Assembly (NCBI GenBank): GCA_026419785.1
Contig: JAODTK010001776.1
Location: forward strand, 124,001 to 188,000
Direction of reading: 5' to 3'
Length of the DNA: 64,000 nt
Source of the DNA: Sclerodactyla briareus
Taxonomy: Eukaryota; Echinodermata; Holothuroidea; Dendrochirotida; Sclerodactylidae
The notes beneath the pieces are model-generated. The model ran no database searches, had not been told where the DNA came from, and saw only the letters and a program-made list of their open reading frames with translations. How positions within the stretch are numbered: position 1 is the first letter of the stretch; each line of letters begins with the position of its first letter. The translations under genes were made by a program, and so were the position numbers. This document shows, in pieces, positions 22,971 through 36,600 of this stretch.

Positions 22971-25900
22971 CGCTTGGCTTGTGTGTGGTGTATGTGTTGA
23001 GTGTGTGTATGTGGGTATGTATGTAACACCTACCTTGTTAATCAGGCTAAGTCCAACATGCCTTGTGGGATCAAGTTCAAACTTGGTGGGTGGATTCCAT
23101 GCTGGTACATGAACGCTATTTATGTTTATTGAGTAGGGGGTTCAACTTTGGGACAAAAAGTGAAACTTTGTAAATTCTGGTATTTTGGGCACTTTACATT
23201 GTATAGGCAAGGTCCAACATGCTGGGGATCAAGTTCAAACTGGTGGGGGTGCTCCCATGATGAGTACATGCACGCTATTTATTGTTGTCTGAAATAGGGG
23301 GTCAATTTGGGCAAAAAGTGGAAACTTGTAAAATATGGTATTTTGGGCACGTTTACTTTTGTAATCAGGCAAAGTGAACATGCCTGGGGCTCACTTCACA
23401 CTTGGGCGGTGTGATTCCATGGTAAGTTACATGAACGCTATTCATTGTTGTATAGGTAGGGGGTCATTTGGGGTCACAAAAATGAGAAAACTTGTAAAAT
23501 TATTGGTATTTGGGCAATTTTACCTTGTAATCAGGCAAAGTCAACATGCCTGATGGGATCAAGTTCAAACTTGGTGGTGTGCTTCCCATGATGAGTACAT
23601 GAATGCTAGTAGGTTGTTTATGGTAGGGGGTCAATTTGGGCAAAAAGTGGAAACTTGTAAAATTATGGTATTTTGGGACTTTTACGTGTAATCAGGCCAA
23701 AGTCTCCAACATGCTGGTGGGATCAACTTCAAACTTGGTGCGGTAGTTGTCCCATGGTGAGTACATGAATGCTATTTATTTTGTATGGGGAGGGGGTCAA
23801 TTTTGGAGGCAAAAAGTGGGAAAATGTTTAAAAAATTCTGGATTTTGGGCACTTTTACCTTGTAATCAGGCAAAGTCCAACATGCCTGATGGGATTAAGT
23901 TCAAACTGGTGTTGTGCGTCCCATGATGGAGTACATGGAAGCTATGTATTGTTGTATTGAGTAGGGGGTCAATTTGGGCAAAAAGATCGGAAATCTTGTA
24001 AAATTCTGTATTTTGCGCACTTTGAATTGTAATCAGGGCAGAGTCAAAACATTGCCTGGTGGGATCAACTTCAAAAATTGGGGGGGTGCTTCCCATGGTG
24101 GTACATGAACGCTATTGATGTTGTAGAGTAGGGGTCAATTTGGGCAAAAAGGTGAAAACTTGTAAAAAATTCTGGTATTGGGCCCTTTTACTTGGTAATC
24201 AGGCAAAGCCAACATGCCTGGGGGGATCAAGTTCAACTTGGTGGGTCTGCTTCCCATGATGAGTACATGAAAACAAATTTATTGTGTATATGAGTAGGGG
24301 GTCAATTTTGGGGTAAAAAAAAGGGGAAATTTGTTAAAATTTGTGACAATGTATTATTTTGGGCAATTTTACCTTGTAATCAGGCAAGTCCAACATGCTG
24401 GTGGGATCAACAAAAACCTTTTTTTTCAAACTTAGGTGGGGGGTGCTTCCCATGGTGGTACATGACCGTAGTTAGTTGTATGAGTAGGGTTGTCACTTTT
24501 GGGCAAAAAGTGGAAAATGTAAAAATTTGGTATATTTCTGGGCATTTTACCTTGTAATCAGGCAAAGTCAACATGCATGAGGGATCAAGTTCAAACTTGG
24601 TGGCGTCTGCCTTCCCATGATGAGCTACCTGAACACTATGTAATTGTTGTAGAGTCGGGGCTGTCAATTTTGGGTTAAAAAGTGAAACTTGTAAAAATCT
24701 GTATTTGGGCACTTTTCACTTGTAATCAGGCAAAGTCCACTATGCCTGGTGCCATCAACTTCAAACTGGTGGGTTGTGCTTCCCATGATGAGTACAGAAC
24801 GACTATTATTGTTGTCTGAGTAGGGGCGTCAATTTTGGGCATAAAGGGGAAACTTGTAAACTTCTGTATTATTTTGGGAACTTTGACCTTTGTAAGCAGG
24901 CAAAGTCCAACAGGCTGGTGGATCCAAGTTCAAACTTGGGGGTGTGCTTTCCCTGATTTTGAGTACATGAACGCTATTTATTGTTGTGATGAGAGGGGGT
25001 CAATTTGGGCAAAAAGGTGAAAGAGGAAACGTGTAAATTCTTGGTATTTTGGCACTTTTATCCTTGTAATCAGGCAAGTCCAACAGGCCTGATGGGATCA
25101 AGTTCAAAATTGTGGGGGTGTGTGCTTCATGATGAGTACATGAACGCTATTTTGGTTGTATGAGAGAGGGCGTCATTTTGGCGCAAAAAGTGGACTTGTA
25201 AAAAATTATGGTATTTTGGGACTTTTACCTTGTGTAAACAGGCAATAAGTACCAACTGCCTGATGGAATCAAGTTCAAAAACTGGTGCGGTTGGTGCTTC
25301 TTCCATGATGAGGTACATGACCGCTATTTATTGATTGTATGGAGTAGGGGGGTTAATTTTGGGCAAAAAGTGGAAAACTTGTTAAACTCTGGTATTTTGG
25401 GCACTTTTCCTTTAATCAGGCAAAGCCACATGCCTGAGGCGGTCATCAAGTTCTAAACTGGTGGGTGTTGTCTTCCAATGATGAGACATGAATTGTATTT
25501 ATTGTTGTATGGTAGGGGGTGTCAATTGGGAAAAGTGGAACTTTTGAAAATTTGGGTATTTGGCACTTTTACATTGCTAATCAGCAAAGTCCAACATGCC
25601 AGTGTGGATCAACTTCAAAACTTGGGGGTGTGTTCCCATGGTGAGTACATCAATGCTATTCATTGTATGGGTAGGGGGTTCAATTTTGGGCGCAAAGTGG
25701 AAAATTGGTTAAATGCTGGTTTTTTGGGCCACTTTTACCTTGTAATCAGGCAAAGGTCCAACATGCCTGATGGGATTAAGTTCAAACTGGTGGTTTGTGC
25801 TTCCCATGATGAGACATGAACGCTATTTATGTTGTATGAGTAGGGGGTCCGTTGTGGGCAAAAAGTGTGAAACTGTAAAATCTGGTATTTGGCACTTTTA

Positions 25901-26910
25901 CCTTGTTCAGGCAAAGTCCACATGCTTGATGGGATCGATTCCAAACTGGTGGTTGTGCTTCCCATGATGAGTACATGACCGCCTATTTATTGTTGTATGA
26001 GTGCGGGGTCAATTTTGGGCAAAGGGGAAACTTGTAAATTTGTCTTTGCGGCCAATTTTACCTTGTAATCATTCTAAGTCCAACATGCTGGTGGGATCAC
26101 CTTCCAAAATTGGTGGGTGTGGCTTCCATGCGGGTACATGAACGTATTGTTGTTGTAGTGGGTTAGGGGTCAATTTTGGGCAAAAAGTGGAAACTTTAAA
26201 AATTCTGGTATTGTGGGCACTTTAACCTTGATATCAGGCAAAGTCCAACATGCCTGATGCGGATCAAGTTCAAACTTGGTGGTTGTGCTTCCCATGATGA
26301 GGGTACATGCACGCTATTCTTGTGTATCAGTGGGGTTGAAAATTTGGGCAAAAAGTGGAAACTTGAAAAATCTGGATTGTGGGTCACTTTTACTTGTAAT
26401 CAGGCAAAGGTCCAAAATGCATGGATGGGAACAAAGTTCCAAGCTTGGCTGGGTGTGCTTTCCATGATGAGCTACATGAACGCTATTTATGTTGTCTGAG
26501 TAGGGGGTCAAGGTGGGCAAAAAAAAACTGAAACTGGTGAAAGTCTGGTATTTTGGGCACATTTACCCTTGTAATCCAGGCAAAGTCCACATGCCTGTGT
26601 ATCAAGTCATAAACGTGGTGTTTGCTTCCCACATGATACATGATGCTATTTATGTTTACACCAGTCACAGTTCAAGCTATCTCTCTATTTTTACGTCTTG
26701 TGAAATTCTGGTATTCTTGACAGACTTACTTTTTACCTGTAATCAGGCTATGTCCAACCTTCCTGGCTGGTCTGAAACATGCCCTATACATTATTGCTAT
26801 TTTATCTCATTTCTAAGGCATGAGCTGGTGTTAGGGAATTAAGAACTTGAATCACAACCACATACCGTTGTGCCAGGAAATCACTAAGCTTTTTGGCTTT
26901 CTGGTTTATA
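22935..26910 (+). mobile_element. Satellite-bearing repeat element, locus 1
   Basis: A unit with three parts. The head, 'catctatgcagtcacg' plus a TG-rich microsatellite (22978-23025), ends in 'taccttgttaatcaggc'. About 23 tandem units of ~168 bp follow (23043-26760). The tail, 'aggaaatcactaagctttttggctttctggt' (split here at 26875-26905), contains an AAGC..GCTT hairpin. The same head and tail flank a shorter array at 55336-56670, so the three parts belong to one element. Core repeats of ~160 bp, a microsatellite and a terminal hairpin resemble the pearl/HINE class of non-autonomous Helentrons described in bivalves; that assignment is inference. Confidence 0.65.
23043..26760 (+). repeat. ~168-bp satellite array, about 23 copies
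   Basis: Unit starts ('caggcaaagtccaacatgcc' and variants) are near 23043, 23203, 23366, 23531, 23693, 23866, 24034, 24199, 24380, 24559, 24726, 24896, 25069, 25246, 25416, 25582, 25747, 25907, 26070, 26235, 26400, 26577 and 26744. Each unit has 'gggatcaagttcaaacttgg', 'cttcccatgatgagtacatg', 'gtagggggtcaattttgggc' and 'ttttgggcacttttacctt'. Copies differ mainly by one-base indels in homopolymers rather than substitutions. The 60-110-codon frames here are shadows of the repeat. Confidence 0.93.
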
Positions 26911-27554
26911 TGTAATGTTCATAGTAGTGCTCCGCAAAACACCTCGGACAAGTTGGAGTTGTCTGTAATGAACGGTGGTATGGGGGAATACGGTAGGTTC
27001 AGCCCACACTATGCCACTTATAACTTTGTCTCAACCTCATTTGAAAATTAAATTGATTTCTCTGTACATTCTACTATCAACACAAAGTGTATTCTTACCT
27101 ATATTAACATTTTGTTGGCCTGACTTTCTACATTTGGTAACACCCACTATGTTTTATTTTCATTCTCATGCAGTTCATACCATTTTTTCTCAATCTTCCT
27201 ACACTTGTTGTCATGTATTTTCGTACATTACTTTATTTTGTAATTCAGTACGTTTTGTTATTGATCAAAAGATTTGAAGATTCTTGAATTATTAATATTA
27301 CAATATTAAAAAAAAAAACACTGGATATATAACTCTCCTTTAGATGTAGCGAGGTCGCTAGCCCTGCCATCTCTGAGAATGCATTAATGTGGCTCCTCCA
27401 CTGTATGCCCACTAGATCTCATAGAAAATGCTTTTGTTCTCCACACTCGAATGAATATTTAACATGCCTTTTTGCACCTTAACTTGCTTTCTCGTAGGAT
27501 ACTTAATAGTATCCGAGTGCTGATAAAACCTCTTTCTCCATTCCTGTCATTAAT
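26911..27554. other. Unassigned AT-rich spacer
   Basis: Nothing recognised; a 100-codon AT-rich frame at 26975-27277 has no motif. Confidence 0.4.
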
Positions 27555-29289
27555 GTGGTTCAAAGTGCCCTTACGATACCACTGATTCATAGGAATTGTA
27601 GTTCGCACTCTTCCTCATTCCTGTTCAGTAATGTGTTCAAAGTGCCTTACAGATACCCTTATCATAGGAACGGTAGGTACACACTCTTCCTCATTCCTGT
27701 TCAGTAATGTGTTCAAAGTGTCTTACAGATACCCTGATCATAGGAATGGTAGGTACACACTCTTCCTCATTCCTGTTCAGTAATGTGTTCAAAGTGCCTA
27801 CAGATACCCTGATCATAGGGACGGTAGGTACACACTCTTCCTCATTCCTGTTCAGTAATGTGTTCAAAGTGCCTTACAGATACCCTGATCATAGGAACGG
27901 TAGGTACACACTCTTCCTCATTCCTGTCAGTAATGTGTTCAAAGTGCCTTACAGATACCCTGATCATAGGAACGGTAGGTACACACTCTTCCTCATTCCT
28001 GTCAGTAATGTGTTCAAAGTGTCTTACAGATACCCTGATCATAGGAACGGTAGGTACACACTCTTCCTCATTCCTGTTCAGTAATGTGTTCAAAGTGCCT
28101 TACAGATACCCTGATCATAGGAACGGTAGGTACACACTCTTCCTCATTCCTGTTCAGTAATGTGTTCAAAGTGCCTACAGATACCCTGATCATAGGAATG
28201 GTAGGTTCGCACTCTTCCTCATTCCTGTTCAGTAATGTGTTCAAAGTGTCTTACAGATACCCTGATCATAGGAATGGTAGGTTCGCACTCTTCCTCATTC
28301 CTGTTCAGTAATGTGTTCAAAGTGCCTTACAGATACCCTGATCATAGGAACGGTAGGTACACACTCTTCCTCATTCCTGTTCAGTAATGTGTTCAAAGTG
28401 TCTTACAGATACCCTGATCATAGGAACGGTAGGTACACACTCTTCCTCATTCCTGTTCAGTAATGTGTTCAAAGTGCCTACAGATACCCTGATCATAGGA
28501 ATGGTAGGTTCGCACTCTTCCTCATTCCTGTTCAGTAATGTGTTCAAAGTGCCTACAGATACCCTGATCATAGGAATGGTAGGTTCGCACTCTTCCTCAT
28601 TCCTGTTCAGTAATGTGTTCAAAGTGCCTACAGATACCCTGATCATAGGAACGGTAGGTACACACTCTTCCTCATTCCTGTTCAGTAATGTGTTCAAAGT
28701 GCCTTACAGATACCCTGATCATAGGAACGGTAGGTACACACTCTTCCTCATTCCTGTTCAGTAATGTGTTCAAAGTGTCTTACAGATACCCTGATCATAG
28801 GAACGGTAGGTACACACTCTTCCTCATTCCTGTTCAGTAATGTGTTCAAAGTGTCTTACAGATACCCTGATCATAGGGACGGTAGGTACACACTCTTCCT
28901 CATTCCTGTTCAGTAATGTGTTCAAAGTGTCTTACAGATACCCTGATCATAGGAATGGTAGGTTCGCACTCTTCCTCATTCCTGTTCAGTAATGTGTTCA
29001 AAGTGCCTACAGATACCCTGATCATAGGAACGGTAGGTACACACTCTTCCTCATTCCTGTTCAGTAATGTGTTCAAAGTGTCTTACAGATACCCTGATCA
29101 TAGGGACGGTAGGTACACACTCTTCCTCATTCCTGTTCAGTAATGTGTTCAAAGTGTCTTACAGATACCCTGATCATAGGAATGGTAGGTTCGCACTCTT
29201 CCTCATTCCTGTTCAGTAATGTGTTCAAAGTGTCTTACAGATACCCTGATCATAGGGACGGTAGGTACACACTCTTCCTCATTACTGTA
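27555..29289 (+). repeat. 76-bp minisatellite, 22 copies plus one degenerate
   Basis: The consensus unit begins 'gtgttcaaagtgccttacag' and ends 'cattcctgttcagtaat'. The first full copy starts at 27633 and the last at 29221. Twenty-one intervals total 1588 bases, exactly 21 x 76 minus the eight one-base deletions I count. A degenerate copy precedes at 27555. Three variable sites define alleles: cctta/ccta/tctta, ggaac/ggaat/gggac, and tacacac/ttcgcac. The ggaat and ttcgcac states travel together in copies 8, 9, 12, 13, 18 and 21, showing spread of unit types. Because 76 is not a multiple of three, the 75-125-codon frames across it are artefacts. Confidence 0.97.
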
Positions 29290-30553
29290 GTTGTATGTGA
29301 TAACAATATAGTGAATAAACAGAAGCAGGGTGGCCGGCGATTATTGAGCAAAAAAAAAAACGCCGGATTGCGACCCAAGAAAAACGATAGACCGGCTGCT
29401 AAGGAAAAACACTAAATATGAGTGTTCAGGCTGGATTTTGTAGGATTTTGACTGCGGACATTCGAATTCGGAAAATTTTGGGTACCCTCAGCTTCTTAAA
29501 ATATATTGAAACAAGCCTGCGACCCCACAAGAATTTATTCCACAACCCCATTTGGGGTCGCGACCCCAGGTGGGAAAACCATGATTGGATATAGTGCCAG
29601 CGTTACTCCCAAGTTCCTCACAAAATTTATGCACGTGGGTAGTGGGAAATAGAGCTGATGGCCTCGCTTGCTCAAGGACCAGTCTCACAGAGGTCAAGGT
29701 CATGCCTTTTTTCCAATCAAGTTTATCACTTGACATAGCGTTTAGTACTGCAAAAAAACAACATTCACTGTCACTTAGAAAAAAACATGTAACGTCGGGG
29801 GAGTCACGACTGAGGAATTTTCATCTCTGGAATAGTTGGGTTAGATTTTAAGAGCTGCGTCTGTGTTAGGAGCTGCTAACTAAAGTGTCCTACTTCACCG
29901 ATTTGTAGACTGTCTTGCCACTGGAAACAAATGCCATTGAGAGTCTTTTGAATGAACGATTTAGAATTCAAATTCCATTTTGAATCTTTAGACCATGTCT
30001 TTGTAGCTTAGTAAGTATGTTCGTAGACAATCAGCGGTTTGAAGATGGGGAAACTTTTCAAAGCCCTGTACAAATGATAAAGCTTCCATTCTTGTGACAT
30101 TACAACAAACGTCATTCCAGTGTGCATCATATTGTACTCTTTTGAGTCATAATAGGTTAGGAAATAATCTATAGCAGCTCTCGGTCCCACACCTGTGTGT
30201 CTATTTTATAGACGACTTGTCAGTAACAACCGGAGAATCATGGACGGGCCAGTTTGCTTGATGAAACAATTTTCCACAGAATATGTAATGAATTTTACCA
30301 ACTATCATTATCATCATAGTGACGATTATTCTGTAGCGATCCCAAGACATGGGAACAGAAGAGACTCAGGATTTGGTGTCGTCATCCATGAGCACTTCAA
30401 GAACGTTTGAAGAGTTTTTCATGCATTGTGTCCTCTGTGTGCAAGAGACTTGGTTATGGTAGGCCTACTACATCCCAATTCCCACCATTGTTGTTACTAT
30501 TGTGGCATACGCAGTTATACAGTTTGAATGCAGGTTTTGCTGTTTCTCCACAG
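29290..30553. other. Upstream flank of CC2D2A, nothing assigned
   Basis: No gene recognised between the 76-bp array and the first CC2D2A exon seen. A 71-codon frame at 30195-30410 (DYSVAIPRHGNRRDSG) has no assignable function. A promoter or non-coding first exon may lie here, but I see no decisive signal. Confidence 0.35.
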
Positions 30554-30665
30554 AACCCTCGTGAGGCAAACTCCAGGATCGGAGGCGAGCTATGAGAGAG
30601 TCCACAAGGGAGATGTCAACATCATTACAGGACAGTAACAATGAAGACATCTCTAAAGCACCGAG
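30554..30665 (+). CDS. CC2D2A: CC2D2A exon 1 seen, with start codon
   Basis: Acceptor 'tttctccacag' precedes 30554 and donor gtatca follows 30665. The ATG at 30592 opens [17 protein letters not shown].., a short polar start ending in phase 2 (AG). This joins in phase to a G at 32608, giving R then MEELQQ. Upstream of the ATG the frame is closed (TGA at 30571-30573), supporting the ATG as a genuine start in an exon with 5' untranslated sequence. The N-terminus of this family is poorly conserved, so assignment to CC2D2A rests on position and phase. Confidence 0.5.
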
Positions 30666-33600
30666 GTATCAGAATCCAATCCCAAAAACACAAAAACTGT
30701 GTTGAAAGTCCAGATGTCTGGCTTGTTCAATAGGGGTATTCTGGGTTATTGATATTAGTATTATAATATCATATTCAAACAGGGTCAAAGGGATTGGTTA
30801 GCTGACTAGTTGATTTGATATATAAACCCAAGGCCCTCATTACATAAGTCTATTTGACATTGTTAAAATTACCCCATATTGGCACGCCACCCCACCAATA
30901 AATATCATTGAACATATGGCAACAACACAAAGAACGGATGCCTCCCCATCACTCCCTTTTGCCAGCCTGAAAATCCAACATGAGCATCTTACTTCCAACG
31001 GTCCCAAAATTTCACTCCTCAAATTTTCACCATAATCTTCAGATGTTCAAGGGCGCACATATAGAAATAGTGCATTGCGAGACCAGACAAAGACTTTGAC
31101 AGATTTGGGCATGAGTTGGCCGATTTGATTTTTTGAGTCACAAAATCCGCAGGAATTCAGCTGACCTCGCTTTGTGGGAGACCTTTTACGATCTGTACAT
31201 CATTAGTGGCATTTGTTTCTGAAAATTGGTTGAATACGTTTGCCAACCTGGTCGATCGATTAGGTTCCACAATTGTTTTAAGGTCAATTGATCATAGAAT
31301 TCAACTTCAGCAAAAAGAATTCCAGAGAATGTTGCAATTCAATGTTTAAAAAGTCTTTGTTGGCATCCCTAATGGAGTGTGATAACTGCAAGAATGTGGC
31401 AACTCGGACGTAAAATTCCTGAACCACGGGCGACCATTTGTCTCGTCTTCAAGGCGGAGTGCATAGTTCAGTATGGGCTGGATATTCACAGTGCACAGAA
31501 TTACAGACCAGTTGAGTACGAAACAGGTCAAAAATATTGAATTGAAAAAAAAAATGACCCATGGTGAAAGTGACCAGTGATAATAGTCCCTCATGTGACA
31601 TTACATGTCTTTATTTAGCTGGCAAAATCAAGTGGAACATTTTCAACCACTTGTTGTCAATGTTACTATTATTATAGGGAATATTCTCTCAATTCCTTGG
31701 AGGGTTTGTGTTGCTGCTTGCTGGTTACGTAACCTCCTTTTGGCTGTCCATTTCTGTTGGGGACACACATGTAATCAAAGTGTAATCAAATGAAGTTGTT
31801 TGCACATCAGTAGTATCATGTCTTGTAGTCCAAACACAAACACCTTGCTCTACTTGAAGTGTTTTTTATTCTTGCTGATCTTGGCCTCTCATTCCTTAAT
31901 CTATGGATAAATACAGCCAGCTAGCCTCTGAAGTGAGCAGTCATGCAAATTATGCAACATCTTCCAGCACAGACTTTATCACCAAGTGTTGGCTACTGTA
32001 ATTACACATTACTTGTTCAACTAGCCTAAATGTAACAGTAGGCCTATGCATATACCAGTAAACTACTGAGACATATAACAAAGGTTGCCAACCGTGAAAC
32101 CTGTCATTTACATTGGGGAAGGAATTAGGACACAACGTCTAGAATCAAGGTTTGCAGGCGAGAGAATACTACTTCATATGAGAGCGTGGTGGCCTAATTG
32201 GTCAAGGCATCGAGCTCGTAACCCAGTGGTTGTGTTCAAGTCCACGTTGTACCTTGAGCAAGGTGCTTTATCTCGATTGCTTCACTCCACCCAGGTGTAA
32301 ATGGGTACCCTGTGAGGTAACTTATGAAGCGTTGTGCTGTATGTGGCTGCACCTACGGGAAGTCCCCCAGGGGACACGCTGATGTGGTATAACTGTTCAG
32401 TGTGCCAGGTGCGAACTCAAGGTTGTGCACTATATAGTGTGGGTGTGAAAAGTTCCAATGAGCAGGGGTAATGATTGTGAAGCGCTTTGAGCTGTGGTTG
32501 CCACATATAAGGCTCTATAAAAATCGAAATCATTATTAATTTCATAATTATCATTCTGTCCATTGGTTGTTGTTCTTATCATTGTCATTATTTAACTCTT
32601 TCTAGAGGATGGAGGAGTTGCAGCAGGCAGAGGACTTGATACAGAAACTTACCGTTGGGAGAGAAGAGAAAAGGAGAGAGGTAATCATTTGGAGGTTTCC
32701 CAACGAATGCATAGCATTGGGTCGACTATTTTGCGATCATATTATAGTTGAAAAAATATACATGGTAATTAGTATATGACTATAGTTTTTGGGCTGGAAA
32801 AATACTTCTGAGGTCTCCATTTGTAAACAGTGGGGTGTACAGTACAACTGTTGGATTGGCTGGAATAGAGAGTATACTGTGGTGCATGGAAAACTATATC
32901 TTCAGGTCCAAACCTAATTTCAATATGGTGTTCCTATATGGAGTTACTGTATTGACCTTCAAAGCTTTGGCTATTATGATTATGTAGAGAAATCAGGGAG
33001 AGTTCCTAAAGTACAATGATGGCTGATGTCACAGTTGATTAACACAGAGAATAGCCTATGTACTTTATCATTTTTTGTGCTGAAAGACAAACATTACAAA
33101 TTTTTTTTGGTGTCTTCTCTTAATGTGGACCACCAACTTTGTACAAATACTACCACAATCCCCTCTATTAGACTAATTATTTTTCATGGTGATTAATGTG
33201 TAAATTTCAATAGAAAACAGAATATTCATAGGGGTGTTCAAATATGTCATTATTTATCATTGCATATGGATGCTTTTTGTTCCTGCACTATACAACATGC
33301 ACAACGTCAAAAAGGTTTCCAACTCAGTAACAGAAAGTATGTTTTGATAGCCACATATATTCTTTGTACCATTGAGCTGGACGATTTATCGTACAATTCT
33401 CATCGTTTTTCGATATTACGTCACTTGGGAATGTTTGTCACAAACACGGTGCTTGCCATTTTGTGAGAACGTATTTTTCGGAATGCACATGACTGTTAAC
33501 TATCTTCAAGTCACTCTGAAAACATCACTCTTCACTAAGACGTTTATGTTTTGGTGAGCGTCACAAGACATAATGCTTTGTAATTTGTTTGGCGGTCTAT

Positions 33601-36600
33601 GAAATTCATGTATTGTTATTATTATTGTTATATCAGAGATACTCTTCCACACACTTCCTCCTTTGTCCATGTGGCCCTCGTCACTGACAGTTGGCTAACG
33701 GAAATGGCAGTCACATTGATGATGCCTGGTGGAGTGTGACAAGGTGACAATGCTGGGGAGTTGTGTGCAGGGGTGCCGTTGATCATTACTGCTGGGCAAA
33801 TGCGAGCCTGTCACGCAGTGGGGGGGGGGGGAGGGGGGAGAGGGGGGGGGGGGGGGGGTTTTAAGAGGACAACTGGACAGATACACTTTTAGCATTGGAC
33901 TTTCTATATGCTGTGCAATGTAAGCATATGCACCCTGTAGGAGTGTCTCCTTCTCTTTGGAGGTGGCCAGAATGATTGGCTATGAATAGGGAGAACAGGT
34001 CTCACCTACCATTCCTATCATACCCAACACTACTATGGAGGCAAGTCACACTACAGTGATATTGTGTGTCGTGCTACGATCCAATTTTCTTTGTGTATGC
34101 CAACAAGACTAGGGTCTAATTTGCATAAGTTTCTCTCGATCTCATAAGCCTCCATACTTCACAAGTGCAATATTGCTCATAACTCTCTGTGGAACGGGGC
34201 CTCAGTCCTTCATCTTACGATCTAAACACCCTGCCACAATATTAAAAGACCCGATTTGCTATTTGCCCATACTTACATTGTGATTTCCTTCTTATCCTTG
34301 AGCTGGATTCTTTATCGTACGATTCTCATCATTTTTCGATATGACTGTAGGACTGTGTTTCTTTAGAACACTTCTTGATTTTTGGAGGAAGTTTGGATAT
34401 ACTATACTAGTATCTATGACATTTATCACTAGGACAGCCTACCTTCTTCATTGTTCAGCCTGAAATTGGAAGATTCTGCAGTAGAACAATAAAATAGTGT
34501 TATAATGTGGAAAAGTGCCCTTATTGTGTCATTTTCCTTTGTCCAGTACCGTCGCCCTGAGCCCTTGGAGGAGCCCCTCCTTGCAACACCACACCAAGAA
34601 AGAAGAAGAGGTGGCCAGAACCATTGACTGGGGGATGAGGGGGGTGGAGGGAGGACGGTGTATCCCTACCATCCCAACGATACCAGACACTGATGGGGAA
34701 TCGGACCTGGAAACTGCTCGATCCAGCAGATCAGCTAAAAGTTAGTTTATAGGGTCTTCTCGTCCAGGCCTTCGGTTTTAGGGTTGCTAATTTTATGAAT
34801 ATACCTTCAATTTATACACAACAGAAGGAATATTAATACTGATTCTACAACCCCAAGCAATCCGTTATTGCAAATACAGGATTCTGATTGGCTAATCCCA
34901 ATCACCTAGCCTTTGTTGTTTTTGCAATAACAGTCAGCTCGTTAGAAGTGGTTAGTTTAGAGTAAACAACAACAACCGGATACTTGATAATTTGCTGCCT
35001 CTCAAGTAAACGCAATACTTTTTAATCGCAAATGTTAGGTTGCATGAGCCTGGGAAGTTCATGTTACATGCGCGGTTGGACTTTCAGTATTCGCTCGCTT
35101 CAGAGGGTGTAAATGCCCCAATAGAATACAACAGGCGAAACACCGCGTTGCTGGTTGCATTTGTGAACGTCATGTTCACACGCGCAGAACCCTCTGGTTC
35201 AGCATGCGTGGACTGTGTCTTCGTGGAAGTATGCATAGCACGCACTCTCAATCGTGGTGTTATGGTACGCAATGCAATTTACTTTGATAGAACTAACGCA
35301 ATAGTCACCCGAGCTTAGAGTTGCGCGGTACTGATGATTTGCGATTTTTTTATCACATGTTTAAAAACTAACCAATGACACCACGCGCTGCACGGCCGAA
35401 CATCAATCGCGTCGCTGTCGCTGAACGTTGATGTATATTTTGCAGAAAATCCCATGTCAGTGATAGAAAATACAGTTGTTTAGTATGCCTCAAATTTCGG
35501 AAGATATTTATGGCAAGTTTTTTGTTCCTTATCAATTTTCCCAGTGTTAATGTAAGAGGAATTCATTTTTTATTAAAAATGGAAAATTTCTGTAATGAAA
35601 ACAACCACGTAACTAACGTTGGTCAGTCGGTCCCACAATACTTAAATTAACGGGAATTATCATGCAGTCCTTTGAAATTTTGGTCTCACATTTATTTTCT
35701 GACATTGAAACAAAATGGTTATTTTAGTACTAGAAAAATTTATTTTCATGAAAAGACATTTTGTTAATGGGTAAATTTAATGCTGACAACCACATGTGGT
35801 GGGGCGGCTGCCGAAATTGACACTTCCAACAAGCACCAGTGATTTTAGCCAGTACCGGTAATTTTAGCAGTACCGGTAATAGTACCTGTGCATACAGCCG
35901 TCGGTACTGCGAGTAACGGTGCCGCGAGTACAGGTACTAACGTGAATACGGTTAATACGACCGCAACCGGGCCGAGCTGCTTATTTCCTGTTCAGAGATA
36001 CAAAGATTAAAATCTCTAATCGTTAGGGTGATTCTTAAATTGGGGGTTGTAGATTAGGAATAAACTACAGCGGGTCGACTTTTACTGGTTCATACACAGT
36101 TTTCAAACTCTGAATTTAGCTTATTAACAAACTTGGCTGCGCCTCATCTGTTATTCCACCTAAATTCATAGTCCCGACTGTTTATTTGCCAGTAAAAGTC
36201 TCCTAGTTGCAGTTTATCCCTTAATTCTACAACCCCAAGCAATCCGTTATTGCAAATACAGGATTCTGATTGGCTAATCCCAATCTCGTGGCTGTCCATT
36301 ATTTTTGCAATAACAGTCAGTGTTTTTGCAATAACAGTCACTGGTCAAAGTAACACAACAATCGAATACTTGCTCGATTTGCTGCGTCTTAAGTGTACGC
36401 AGTACTTTTCAAACGCGAATGTAAGGTTGCCTTTGGAAGTTTATGTTTACACGTGCAGATCAGCTTTTGGTGAGCGCTGCAGAGGACGTACTGCCTTAAC
36501 GGAATTACAAACGGGAGAAAAGACACATGTCTTGCATTGGTGTGAATTGCCATTTTCGCACGCGCAGAACCCGCAGGCTTGGCACGCTTGTTTTGTATTG

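Noticed and set aside
27633-29289. CRISPR-like regular repeat
   Set aside because: Units are contiguous with no unique spacers, and the genome is eukaryotic.
27707-29415. 75-125-codon frames with repeated MCSKCLTDTLIIG-like peptide
   Set aside because: The 76-bp unit shifts frame at every copy, and open stretches arise only where one-base deletions compensate; no sign of coding selection.
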